Positions 40,995 to 52,227 of a stretch of DNA of 64,000 nucleotides are shown here, piece by piece. The notes under the pieces were generated by a model. The model was not told the DNA's origin. It ran no database searches and worked only from the letters and a program-made list of their open reading frames with translations. Where the stretch lies: NCBI RefSeq assembly GCF_932526225.1, contig NC_064045.1, forward strand, positions 2,459,998 to 2,523,997. Reading direction: 5' to 3'. A program made the position numbers and the translations under genes. The stretch's first letter is position 1, and every line of letters starts with the position of its first letter. Source of the stretch: Nematostella vectensis (taxonomy: Eukaryota > Cnidaria > Anthozoa > Actiniaria > Edwardsiidae).

Positions 40995-43900
40995 AGCCAT
41001 AAGCTACTGTTTCAAGCTCCGCTTGAAATTTTGTTTTTAGCCCTTCTTTTAAGTTCTAAATTGGACTTTGACAGTCCCGAAAACTTTTTAATACACCCAG
41101 GACTGATTTATCAACAATATGTAGGCCAAGAAGCATTTTTAACCTCGTTTTCTGGAAGAATAAGAGTAAATGGTCGGCCTGGTTCCGCCATCTTGGATTC
41201 TCCTCCAACACGTGCAAGACTACTATGTGGTCTCCTTCTCCTCTGTGGAGACATTAGCCTTAATCCAGGACCAGCTTGGAAATATCCATGTGGCCTATGC
41301 AAGAAGCCTGTGAAGTCAAACCAACGTGGTCTTCAATGTGACTCGTGTAACATTTGGAACCATGCGAAATGTATGGACATTAGCATACCATCGTACGAGT
41401 CCTTGGCAAATTCGTCCTGCCTATGGCTTTGCCCCAAGTGTGACGCTTCCAATTTCTCTGAGACTCTGTTAAGCGCTTCAACATTGGAGCTCTCAAACTC
41501 CTTCATTTTTCTTCCAAGTCAAACTTCGTCCCCAGTTGCTAAAACTACACCAAGAAATTCCTCTACGAGTTCTGTGTTGGAACATGCTCGCAAGAGCTCA
41601 CGACCACGCCATAAACAAGGCCTGAAGGTATTTAACATCAACTTCCAGAGCCTAAAGAATAAGAACTGTGAATTTCAAGCTTTCCTAGCAACTGAGAGTC
41701 CAGATATAGTAATTGGAACTGAGACCTGGTTGAATCCCAGTGTTAAAACCTGTGAATTCTTCCCTTCTAATTACTCAGTATTTCGGAAGGATAGACCGAA
41801 TGGATATGGGGGAGTTCTATTAGCAGTCAAGGATCTCAGCTGTCATGAGCTTTACGAACTTAACTCAGACTGCGAAACAGTTTGGATTAAAGTCTCTATT
41901 AACAGAAGGAAACATGTATATATTGGAGCTTTTTACAACCCTGACAGTTCTTGCGAGGCACTTGATGAGTTAGACCGCTCCCTTTCAAAGCTACAGAGGA
42001 AGTCTGGAAATTCAGTTATATATCTCGGAGGTGATTTCAACCTTGGAGGAGACATATGCTGGGAAACAAACACCATTGCAAGAGGAAGCCGTCACGTCAC
42101 AGCTTGCGAGAAGCTACTGGAGATGTGCAGCATTTATAGTTTGGAGCAAGTGGTAGATAAGCCTACCCGTGGTGATAAGATCCTTGACCTGCTCTTTACA
42201 ACAAATAGCACCCTTGTTGACTCAGTACATGTCAAACCTGCAATGGGAGACCATGGATGTGTGGAGATACAAACCTTAGTTACACCAAAGCTGGCACGCC
42301 CGATCAGGAGGAAGATCTTTCTGTATTCAAAAGGGAACTTTGTTGACATGAAAAGGGACCTACTAGAGTTTAGCTCTGTTTATTTCACAAACTTCACTGT
42401 TCGATCATTGCAGGAAAACTGGAACATGTTAAAAGGAAAACTTTCTTCTCTTATGGAGGAATATATCCCTGCTAAAATGTCCTCAAGTAGGTACAATCTC
42501 CCTTGGTTTACCCACAATCTAAAAAAACTCAAAAGAAAAGTCCAAAGATTGTATAACACCCAGAAATGTACAGGTTTGGAAAGTGACAAAAGGAAATTTA
42601 GACAAACTCGGAAAGCCTATAGATATAAGCTAAATAAATCATATGGAGATTATATAAATAATTTGCTAGGGTCCTCTCAAAGAGAACAACCTAAGAAATT
42701 TTGGAGATTTGTGAAATCAAAAAGGCAAGATAACATGGGTATTAACCTACTTCATAACCAGCATAATATTGCTGTTTCAAATAGCCTAGACAAAGCAAAT
42801 GTCCTCAATGGTTATTTTTTCTCTATTTTTACTAAAGAGGACTCTAGTACAGCACCAAGCTTAAATCCAAATTCATCAAGCCCAGAAATGGGTAAAATCA
42901 TAGTCACCTCAAATGGTGTTCAGAAGCTTTTGAATTCACTTGATTCAAATAAGGCTGGGGGGCCTGATAAATTGCCAACTCGTATTTTAAAGGAATTATC
43001 CCAAGAGTTGGCACCCCTATATACACAACTTTTCCAACAGTCCTTAGATCAGGGAAAATTACCCATGGACTGGAAAATTGCCAATGTAGTGCCAATTTTT
43101 AAAAAAGGCAAAAGATCATCACCAAATAACTATCGACCCGTTTCCCTTACATCTGTTACTTGCAAAATCTTGGAGCATGTAATATGCCACCATGTTTGGC
43201 AACATTTGGAGCAGCATGGCATACTTAGCGATTTTCAACATGGTTTCCGTAAAAGGAGGAACTGTGAAACACAATTAATTATAACATGCCATGACTTAGT
43301 AAGCGCCATAAATCAAGGGAAACGGGTTGATGCTTTTATCTTAGATTTTTCAAAGGCCTTTGACCGAGTGCCGCATAGACGACTTCTTTACAAATTAAGC
43401 TATTATGGCATCAGGGGTAGCTTGCTGACCTGGATGGAAGATTTCCTCACCCAGAGATCACAGTGTGTAACACTAGAGGGTGCAACATCCAGTCAATGCT
43501 CTGTTACCTCTGGTGTACCACAGGGAACAGTTTTAGGACCACTTTTGTTCCTGCTTTTTGTAAATGATCTCCCTCTAAATATCTCGTCAACTATTAGGCT
43601 TTTTGCAGATGACTGCCTTCTATATCGCACTATCGATGGCTCAAATGACAGCCTAGCTCTACAAAACGATCTTGATGCTTTAAATAGATGGGAGAGGGAT
43701 TGGCAAATGGCCTTTAATGTGGAGAAATGCCACACTATGTGCTTCTCCACAAGCAGAGCGAAAATTCCAGACCATCCCTATATACTTAACAACAGGATTC
43801 TAGAGAGGGTTTACCATCACTCCTATCTAGGAGTACTACCCTCAGAGGATTTAAAATGGGATAAACACATCGCACAAATTACATCTAGTGCAAATCAGAC

Positions 43901-44432
43901 CCTTGGGGTCATTAGAAGAAATTTTAGAACAGCCTCGGTAGACTGCAAGTCTAAACTCTATTGCAGTCTAGTTAGACCGAAGCTTGAATATGCAAACTCT
44001 GCCTGGTACCCGCATCTCCAAAAGGATAAACACCGCCTTGATATGGTGCAGAGGACTGCAGCCAGAGTTTGCTATAATAATTATTTGAGGGAGCCAGGGG
44101 TCGTAACAAACATGCTAAGAGAGCTGGAGTGGCCATCCCTTGAGGGCAGACGGACTTTCTCTCGAATGTCCATGTTCCATCAGGTTGTTTATGGAACTGT
44201 GGACATTGAGAGAGAGCCCTTCTTGGTTCCGATGGACCGGCCTTCAAGAAATGGCAACTCCAAGCGCTTCCATAGAACACATTCCAAGTGCAACCAGCAT
44301 GCAAATAGCTTTTTCCCGTGGTCTATAAATTTTTGGAACAATTTACCAGGTTCAATTACCGACATAAAAGAAAAGGGCAAATTCAAAGAGAAGCTTCAGC
44401 AGCATTTAATTGATAATGGCCAGTGGTTCTAG
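40980..44432 (+). CDS. LINE ORF: 2A-like motif, PHD finger, AP endonuclease, reverse transcriptase
   Basis: An uninterrupted frame of 1150 residues from ATG 40980. The first five codons, including that ATG, are host sequence. A hydrophobic stretch leads to a 2A-like motif DISLNPGP (41250-41273, residues 91-98), followed by a PHD-type finger (residues about 103-150; C-x2-C-x12-C-x2-C-x4-H-x2-C...C-x2-C). The AP endonuclease starts at FNINFQSLKNK (218) with GTETWL and LGGDFNLGG. The reverse transcriptase has FILDFSKAFDRVPH (A), SGVPQGTVLGPLL (B) and LFADDCLLY with FADD at 875-878 (C). No stop or frameshift is visible, so enzymatic activity is plausible. 2A-like motifs are established in APE-type LINEs of invertebrates, where they cause ribosome skipping; the Ser in place of the usual Glu may weaken this one. 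Confidence 0.88.
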   Translation: MDIIGSHKLLFQAPLEILFLALLLSSKLDFDSPENFLIHPGLIYQQYVGQEAFLTSFSGRIRVNGRPGSAILDSPPTRARLLCGLLLLCGDISLNPGPAWKYPCGLCKKPVKSNQRGLQCDSCNIWNHAKCMDISIPSYESLANSSCLWLCPKCDASNFSETLLSASTLELSNSFIFLPSQTSSPVAKTTPRNSSTSSVLEHARKSSRPRHKQGLKVFNINFQSLKNKNCEFQAFLATESPDIVIGTETWLNPSVKTCEFFPSNYSVFRKDRPNGYGGVLLAVKDLSCHELYELNSDCETVWIKVSINRRKHVYIGAFYNPDSSCEALDELDRSLSKLQRKSGNSVIYLGGDFNLGGDICWETNTIARGSRHVTACEKLLEMCSIYSLEQVVDKPTRGDKILDLLFTTNSTLVDSVHVKPAMGDHGCVEIQTLVTPKLARPIRRKIFLYSKGNFVDMKRDLLEFSSVYFTNFTVRSLQENWNMLKGKLSSLMEEYIPAKMSSSRYNLPWFTHNLKKLKRKVQRLYNTQKCTGLESDKRKFRQTRKAYRYKLNKSYGDYINNLLGSSQREQPKKFWRFVKSKRQDNMGINLLHNQHNIAVSNSLDKANVLNGYFFSIFTKEDSSTAPSLNPNSSSPEMGKIIVTSNGVQKLLNSLDSNKAGGPDKLPTRILKELSQELAPLYTQLFQQSLDQGKLPMDWKIANVVPIFKKGKRSSPNNYRPVSLTSVTCKILEHVICHHVWQHLEQHGILSDFQHGFRKRRNCETQLIITCHDLVSAINQGKRVDAFILDFSKAFDRVPHRRLLYKLSYYGIRGSLLTWMEDFLTQRSQCVTLEGATSSQCSVTSGVPQGTVLGPLLFLLFVNDLPLNISSTIRLFADDCLLYRTIDGSNDSLALQNDLDALNRWERDWQMAFNVEKCHTMCFSTSRAKIPDHPYILNNRILERVYHHSYLGVLPSEDLKWDKHIAQITSSANQTLGVIRRNFRTASVDCKSKLYCSLVRPKLEYANSAWYPHLQKDKHRLDMVQRTAARVCYNNYLREPGVVTNMLRELEWPSLEGRRTFSRMSMFHQVVYGTVDIEREPFLVPMDRPSRNGNSKRFHRTHSKCNQHANSFFPWSINFWNNLPGSITDIKEKGKFKEKLQQHLIDNGQWF

Positions 44433-44638
44433 TATTCAAGTTATAAATTAATTAAGTTAAATTATTTAATTGAATTACTTTATTGAAAATTTATTTTATA
44501 AATTTATTTTACAAATTATGAATATATTGTATAAGTTATGTAAATTATTACAGATCTGTATATTTTTACCTTGTATTTATTTATACTGATGTGATACCGA
44601 CATGGTTTTATCAGCTAATAAAGTAGAAGTAGAAGTAG
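40995..44638 (+). mobile_element. Full-ORF LINE (CR1/L2/Jockey group) between NLR-3 and its 5' flank
   Basis: Unit 1 reads ATATCATAGGAGAAATTAATG without interruption (5541-5561). In unit 3 the same sequence is split after CATAGGA by 3.64 kb ending in an AGTAGA-type short tandem tail. AGGA occurs on both sides (40991-40994, 44639-44642), a possible 4-bp target duplication. The open frame starts at the first base of the insert, so the element is probably 5'-truncated. Confidence 0.88.
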
Positions 44639-44932
44639 AGGAGAAATTAATGTTACCGCAGTGCCTTAAGATTCCCTTAGCATTCCCTTCTTTTCTAGGT
44701 TGTCAATGGTTGCTAAACTTTTGTTAGGTCCTGACTTTTACTTTGTTCCTCAACAGATTTATTAGTAAAACCAAGAGTGGAATTGATGCTACTTCAATCT
44801 TTCAAAATGTGATGTCAATGCATTAAAGCAGGTATAGCCAATCTACTGTAGCATTGATATACAGCATTTTGATGTTGTGATAATAAAAGACGATGATTTC
44901 TCTTGTTGCTGAGCATTTCTGTATTTTTGCAG
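44639..44932 (+). other. NLR-3 proximal 5' flank and end of leader intron
   Basis: Copy of 5553-5842 in unit 1. It ends with the acceptor TTTTTGCAG at 44924-44932, six bases before the NLR-3 ATG, so a non-coding upstream exon is implied. Confidence 0.6.
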
Positions 44933-44938
44933 ATTAGT

Positions 44939-47900
44939 ATGGCCTCTGTACTCTCAGGCAGTGAGGAGAAGGACAACTTCCTCAAACTCTGCCGCCTGCT
45001 GATAGATGGAGGTACCCAGTCCCTGCGGACATACTTCACATCAATCCACCATCCCACCCCCCTTGCAGCATTTCTAAATACGCACAAGAAAACCTTGATT
45101 AACCTGAAAAGCAGGAGGATACTCCGGCAAGAGCAGTTTGATCGACTATTCCCTGCCAGCGGTGTTCCATCAGCTAATGATTATGACATTACACTTTTGT
45201 TCCTGTTGCTTCGCCACATCTCTGGGTTGTCACCACCTGTCAGTACGTCTAGCTGGGATGTGTTGCCTCCTCATACTGATCTTACCAAGGAGGCACACAT
45301 GGCCCGGCTGAAATGGTACAGGAATAATGTGTTTGCCCACATCATATCAACTAAAGTGCCAACTGTTCAATTTAATCAGTACTGGGTTGAAATATCTGAT
45401 GCTCTGATCTCCCTCGGTGGAGTCAGTCAGGGCGAAATAGACACCCTGAAGGTCACACCTCTTGAGGGAGATTATGTAACGCTTTTGAATGAGTGGGTTG
45501 ATAAAGATCTAGACTTGTCAAAAGAAGTAAATGAGACAAAGAAAGAAGTGCATGAGACAAAGACTAAAGTAGATGAGACAAAGAAAGAAGTCCAAGAGAC
45601 AAAGAAAGATGTGCAAGAGACAAAGAAAGAAGTCCAAGAGACAAAGAAAGAAGTCCAAGAGACAAAGAAAGATGTGCATGAGGTGAAGGGAAAAGTATCT
45701 GAGATGGCAGTGGACCTAGCATCACTCAAAGAGGAATTCTCAAGTAAGTAAACCATCTGATACAAAGCTAGCCTGAAATGATAATAAGGAACTATCATAA
45801 CCAAGAATCTCTAATAACAATAAGATATCATTGATATAAGAAATACTGAACCTATTTAGTTGACATTTGGGAGACAGGACCTCTTGCTTTATATCCTTGT
45901 CCATGAAGACAGGACCTCTTGCTTTATATCCTTGTCTGTAAAGACAGGAACTCTTGCTTTATATCCTTGTCCATGAAGACAGGACCTCTGGCTTTATATC
46001 CTTGTCCATGAAGACAGGACCTCTTGCTTTATATCCTTGTCCATGATGACAGGACCTCTTGCTTTATATCCTTGTACATGAAGACAGGACCTCTATTTTC
46101 ATATCCTTGTCCATGAAGACAGGACCTCTTGCTTTATATCCTTGTCTGTAAAGACAGGACCTCTTGCTTTATATCCTTGTCCATGAAGACAGGACCTCTG
46201 TTTTTATATCCTGGTCCATGAAGACAGGACCTCTGTTTTTCTATCCTTGTCCATGAAGACAGGACCTCTGTTTTTATATCCTTGTCCATGAAGACAGGAC
46301 CTCTTGCTTTATATCCTTGTCTGTAAAGACAGGACCTCTGGCTTTATATCCTTGTCCATAAAGACAGGACCTCTTGCTTTATATCCTTGTCTGTGAAGAC
46401 AGGACCTCTTGCTTTATATCCTTGTCCATGAAGACAGGATCTCTGTTTTTATATCCTTGTCCATGAAGACAGGACCTCTGTTTTTATATCCTTGTCTGAC
46501 AGGATTCTTGCTCTTCATGGCCTGATGTTGAGAGAAACTTTTGTCCCTTTTTTGGTTTGGTGTCTTCTAAACACCTAGAGGCCTAAAATCCCTTTCTTGA
46601 TTATTACACTCTCAACTCTACAACTTGTTATCACAGGTAGAAAGGTGAACAGCAAGAAGGACATCACTGCCGATAAAGGTGATGAGGCTGCTTCTGGGAA
46701 GTAAGTTATAATTCTTTTTTGTGTGTTTCTCTTGCACAGATAAGCATAATTATGAGTTAGATCGTGCAAACTTCAGTGAATTGTTTTTTAAATGTACCTT
46801 TTTGATTTGTTTCGTTTTTGTTTCTTATTATATAGTTTTATTATAGATATTTCAATGTCACCCTTCAATAACTGAAAGTAACAGGCAATGTTAGGTTGTA
46901 AACTGATTGTGTGCTTTCTACTTTAGAACATCTCATGACCCAGGGAATAAGCATCTACCAAAGAAAAAAGGTACATGTGACATGTGACATGATAAAATAA
47001 AATGAAAAGTGGCAGATTCTAGGAACCATACCATACCCCGATTTTACGGTGCATCTACTATCTCCTGGGGCATTTTGTAAAATCCAGGTTCCACTGTATC
47101 TGTTTTGTATAGCACTTAAAACACTTGTTACCTATCAGTAGAGATATAGACTACTCCATACAGTTTGCAATCATGACTATGAGTAATGGGATAGTCATGG
47201 ATAAAAGATGCTCTAGAAGGAGAACAAAATCATTTTCTCTCTTGGCAGCAGAGCTCTCTTGTATAAACGAAAAATTGTTCTTTGCATAGATGATACCGAT
47301 TTGGATATTGTTCCTTTGTCAGCTCAGGTGTGCTACACTAACCAGCTGATTGTTTGCATACTGCACTATAGATACAACCCCCCATCCAGGTTCACTTCTT
47401 CTTTCTCCGAAAAGGGCTGGAATTGTCAGCCCCACTTCTCTGTTTCACTGAGGCATACATGTCATATCAATCTTTAAATTTAGCGTTTGTAGCATGTTAG
47501 GCGACGAAGGGCCAATTCTTTGTGCAATTGATGTCCTCTTCTTTCAAAGGCATTGTCAGGGATTTCCATTATCTTGTTTGACACTCTTTGAAATAAATAT
47601 TTCCTATTATACTGTATATAGCATCCCTTCCACTTTCATATTCTCGTTAAAAATGGAACTAGGTAGAGCCATGTATCTGCTAATAAAACACCTTGAATTT
47701 TTATATTTACACTGACGCAAACACACTGACGCAAATCGTTCTCCTTATTGAGAAATGCCCTTCAATAAGTTTGAAAAGAGAATGACCAAAATAAGAAAAC
47801 CAATTCAAACCGAAACAGTAAAATGTTTTTTTTTCTTAATTTTAGTGATTCAAGACTTCATTGACTATCTTCATCTGAGGTACACGACAGGTGAAGAGGT

Positions 47901-50589
47901 CCTTATTGAGCCGCTTAAGGACATGGAGGACGGCAACTTCACGCTGGAGAACATGTTCTCAGAGCTGGAGATCGTCAGAAAAGACACCAATATCAAGGTG
48001 CCGATGTATGACGTCTTTACCGCTAGTGAACCATCCAAGACGGTGCGAAGTGTTCTCCTGGAGGGGGACTCTGGGGCGGGCAAGACCACGTTATGCAAGA
48101 AGATTGCATATGACTGGGCAACAGGGGTCTTGGCCAAAACAGAGTCCTTCCCTCAGGTGGAGCTAGTGCTGTCTTTGAAGTGTAAAGGGATGAGTCCTAA
48201 AGGGTTCCCACAGGCAATCCAAGATCAATTGTTTCCCGAGGAATTTAGTGTACAAGATAGGGTAGAAGTGGTGCAGTACATCAAAGAAAACCAAAATAAG
48301 GTTTTGATAATCCTAGATGGATACGACGAGTTGCCTTTAGAGGCAAGGGAGAGCATACATAATGTAGTATGTAAAAAGTTCTATTCCTCTAGTTACACCC
48401 TTTTAACGAGTAGACCAGAAAAGAAGCTCAGCAAATACTTTACAGGAAGTAATGCTCTAGAAATCAAGGGATTTCTCGATGTTGATGACTTTATCAGCAT
48501 TTTCTTTAATGCATTACCAGATTACGCAGCATTTATTGTAGAGATTATCTCCAAAGGAATCTCTAATGTCGAATTGTGTAATCCTCTCACCTTGATTCTC
48601 TTCTGTTTGAGTTTCAAGGATCATTGTGAGAGGAACAGGGAAAGGGATTTCTCACATGGTATGACCATTAGAGAACTTTACGAGGATGTAGCGTACTCAC
48701 GAATTAGGAGATACTTTGAGAAGGAAAACATCAACTTTGACGATGACGATATTCAAGCGATGAGTTTAAGACTAGGAGAAATTGCTTTTCACAGTCTTAA
48801 GGAAAATGCTAACACCTTTCCACTTCCTAAACTATCAGAAGTATTGAAAAAGGTAGGTTTCTTAACACGCCTCAAATCCCCTAGCACCATACGAGCAGTA
48901 GAAATGTACTCCTTTGTTCACAAGTCTTTTCAGGACTTTTTCTGTGCTGTGTTTTTAGCTGACAGGCTTGGACAAGGCATTGTTGAGAGTGTATTGATTA
49001 ATGATTTTGAATTTTACCACACTGTCAATCGTTACGACCTCGCTATGATGGTAGGAAGTAATGTGATGAAAGCCGTGGAATCTCTCGCAGGCAAAGTACC
49101 CGAGTATCCACCCGAAGAGATTCCCTTGCATGAAAGGCCTGCTCACTCTCTTGCTCTCAAGTTGCTGTGTCAGTGTCTGGCGAGATGCAAACAATCAGAA
49201 ATCGTCAAAGTTTTGGAAAAGGCATATTGCCTCCTTCCATGCAGAGTGCTTTTACAATTTGATTTTTTTGAACTATGTTATTCTACGCTGTTAGGGTTGT
49301 CATATTTGCTATCGTACGATTTGTCTCGTTCCAAGAGCCTGCAGACTGTCGGTAGTGTCAGCGGTTTGCGTCCCCTTGGTGATCTTACTATCTTGTTTTT
49401 GCATTATACAGATGGGATCCCTGATCAATTTACAAAAGCGTTAGCTTCTTCTCCGATTCGAAAACTAGGTATTTCTTGTCGCCTTGGTGCAGGTGATATT
49501 GAAAAAGCGCTTGTCAGCATGCTGTCACGTACCACATTACAGTCTCTCAGCCTTTTTGATGGGATCGACGAGGCTAATTTTGGCAATTTAATCGAGTCTT
49601 TAAGGAACAACGTTACACTATCAGAAATCTGTATTGAATCTGACGGCTTTGGTGATTCGTGTGCTATCAAGTTGGCTGAGATCTTATCTGATAACACCAG
49701 TCTCACTGACGTTCGCATTGATAGAACAATCCTGGGAAGTACTGGTGTTACAAGCCTCGCCAATGCATTGAAAGTCAATAAAACAGTACGAACTCTCGGG
49801 ATAGATGGTGGTAACATGACGTCTGAAGCAGGCCGTGCTATCGGTGAAATGCTGAGACATAACACTACTGTCACGTCTCTTTTTCTTAGAGGTGGAAGGC
49901 TAGGTGATTCCGGGGCTCGGGGTATCGCTATTGGTCTTGCACAAAACACGACCATCGCTCAACTTAGCAAAGCGCATTCTAGTATAGGCACCGCTGGCAT
50001 TAAGGCAATTACAAAAGTCATTCAAAATGTTACCCGCTTAAACTTGTCTAGTAACCCGGTAGGGTACGATGGAGTAAAAGCTATTGCTAGACTTCTTGTG
50101 AAAAGCTGTAGCAGGTTAAAATTCCTTTTTCTTGATCACTGTAATATAGATGAGTTTGGTGCCAAGGAACTCGCCATAGCTTTGTCAAGGAATTCATGTC
50201 TCGAGGAACTGTCCGTAGCTTGTAATGATATTAATGACGAAGGGATGTGTGCGCTGGCTGAGTCTGTGGCTAGTAATGAAACATTACAGGTTCTTTACAT
50301 CACGTACAATAACGTCGGTCAAAATGGTAAAAAGGTTATAATTAGCGCTTGCGAAACGAGCAAGTCCGTCCGGCATCTCTACCACGAGAACGACTCCATT
50401 TTTGATACGTTCACCAAACCCCACTCGGTTTGCCGAGTTCCCCGTCAATTATATAAAACTTTTTTACTTGTTCTTAAGTTTGAGAGAATGCATCGGTTAT
50501 ACAAAAGATACAGTGTAGAACAGCAAGTCAAGATGATTTGTAATTTCTTGAGTATTGCAGAGCTTGACTTTATTCTCCCGAATGCTTAA
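44939..50589 (+). CDS. NLR-3: HEPN-coiled coil-NACHT-LRR receptor, complete
   Basis: Exons 44939-45743, 46637-46700, 46927-46970 and 47846-50589 join in phase for 1218 residues. The architecture is as in NLR-1: HEPN with RNNVFAH at 118-124, heptad coiled coil, NACHT with Walker A GDSGAGKTT (Lys about 384) and Walker B LIILDGYDE, then LRRs. It has two more heptads of the ETKKEVQ type than NLR-1 and a longer C-terminus (YKRYSVEQQVKMICNFLS...) because the frame stays open for 24 more codons. Most differences from NLR-1 are substitutions, and clusters of differences lie in the LRRs and near residues 770-790. Intron 1 carries a 35-bp minisatellite. By family, a cytosolic immune sensor. Confidence 0.88.
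45870..46500 (+). repeat. 35-bp minisatellite in NLR-3 intron 1, about 18 units
   Basis: Tandem units of GACAGGACCTCTTGCTTTATATCCTTGTCCATGAA with variants (CTGTTTTTATATCC, TTGTCTGTAAAG). NLR-1 has one unit in the same intron. The array does not disturb the splice sites. Confidence 0.93.
46971..47845 (+). other. NLR-3 intron 3 with remnant of the pogo-like MITE
   Basis: Only the right end of the MITE survives (about 47025-47096, ending ATCCAGGTTCCACTG and TA). The rest matches 7976-8687 of NLR-1 with small indels, and the acceptor before exon 4 is intact. Confidence 0.75.
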
Positions 50590-50758
50590 TTTGTAATTTC
50601 TTGAGACGTTTATTTAAAAATCCTTTTTTTTTTTTTGTATAAAGTGCAGGGAGTATAAATCCTCTTCATCTTGTTTGCCCATAAAATTTTGCTTAAAAAT
50701 GTCCAACTCGCTTTCATTTCTAGCAAAAAATACCGTCGTTCCTCCCCCCTCAAACAAA

Positions 50759-50983
50759 CATCTTGTTTGTGCATAAGACTGGGGGGACTAGGGTATTGTA
50801 GTCCATCTTGTTTGTGCATAAGACTGGGGGGACTAGGGTATTGAAGTCCATCTTGTTTGTGCATAAGACTGGGGGGACTAGGGTATTGAAGTCCATCTTG
50901 TTTGTGCATAAGACTGGGGGGACTAGGGTATTGTAGTCCATCTTGTTTGTGCATAAGACTGGGGGGACTAGGGTATTGTAGTC
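50759..50983 (+). repeat. 45-bp minisatellite, exactly 5 units, 3' of NLR-3
   Basis: 225 bases, same unit as at 11445 and 25823. Two of the five units have TTGAAGTC instead of TTGTAGTC. It is followed by a 13-base G run near 51028. Confidence 0.95.
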
Positions 50984-51082
50984 CCCCTCCCCTACAGCCC
51001 AACCATCTGGCTTGTGGTTAAGGTATTGGGGGGGGGGGGGGGAGTATGTTTTTATAATGCCCCTCACAGGTGGCTCACACTA

Positions 51083-51305
51083 GCATGTCACGTGACCAAC
51101 TAAAGAGTCCAACGAGCACCAACTTGTCAAACACGTAGCTGTGACTTGCTCGTGTAGCATGTCACGTGACCAACTAAAGAGTCCAAACGAGCACCAACTT
51201 GTCAAACACGTAGCTGTGACTTGCTCGTGTAGCATGTCACGTGACCAACTAAAGAGTCCAAACGAGTACAAACTTGTGAAACACGTAGCTGTGACTTGCT
51301 CGTGT
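51083..51305 (+). repeat. E-box-containing direct repeat, 3 copies (unit 3)
   Basis: Three copies of the 74-bp GTCACGTGAC unit, against two in units 1 and 2. Confidence 0.85.
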
Positions 51306-52227
51306 AAGCCGCCTGTTGTTGCGAGTTGAGTCAGAATAAATGATTAGTTGGAGTGCACTAGGGGTGTTACTACGCAAAGCATATTGTCAAATGCTGTACA
51401 TACTTGTATTTTAGTCACTTTAATACCTAGGGCCTATTAAATTGTATATATTGCACAATGGTAATAAAAAAGATGATATTGATTGTGTAGATCGCTGACT
51501 GCTTGCATTAGCGTTGACTTTCCCCTCATCCCTCCCACGCTGCCGGTAAACCGCTCTGATTGCCTCCCTTCTGCGCATGCTCCTCAATATGATGTAGTTT
51601 GGCTATAAGAGATCACGTGACTTCTTTGTAGCAAATTTACGCCAAAACACAGAAATAGCTAAGCCATCACGCCAGAGATAGCTTATCTCTATAGCGAGTC
51701 TCGGGCTGTAGCAAGGGAGCTTCACTGAGACTCGATGCGTGAGCGTGTTGACTGCGAATAGCCGCCATTCCCCTCGATTCGCAAAAGTTCCCAACATTTC
51801 TTTTCGTACGACTCTGACTTCTATACCCCACCTCCCCACCCCCCTTGGTAGCGGCCTAAGACTGATATTGAGCTATCTTCAAAAAAAATAAATGGACTAG
51901 TCTCTTAGTGATACAAAACGTGTATTTACAGCCGTTACATATATTTACTAATACAAACAAGAGGATTGTTGTATAGATCCTGATATTTAATCTGATGTGT
52001 TGCTTGACGTTTAGATTGCGTGATCACCATATTTAGAAAAAGTGGTGTCTGAAAAAGAACGCCAAGTCCTCGTGACAAAAAACCCGCTCAAACCCGCACG
52101 TCACACAATCACGAGCCTTGGTAGTTGAATGTCTAACGCTACATGTCAATCAATCTCCGCTCTAACAGAGCAAATACGCCGCTAGCGTTACATCTTGTCA
52201 CATGTATTGCGTGGTGGTTTCACGCGT
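51306..52227 (+). other. Intergenic region between NLR-3 and the unit 3 EPTP copy
   Basis: Diverged copy of 11914-13078 with a deletion around 51680. No coding exon recognised. Confidence 0.6.
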
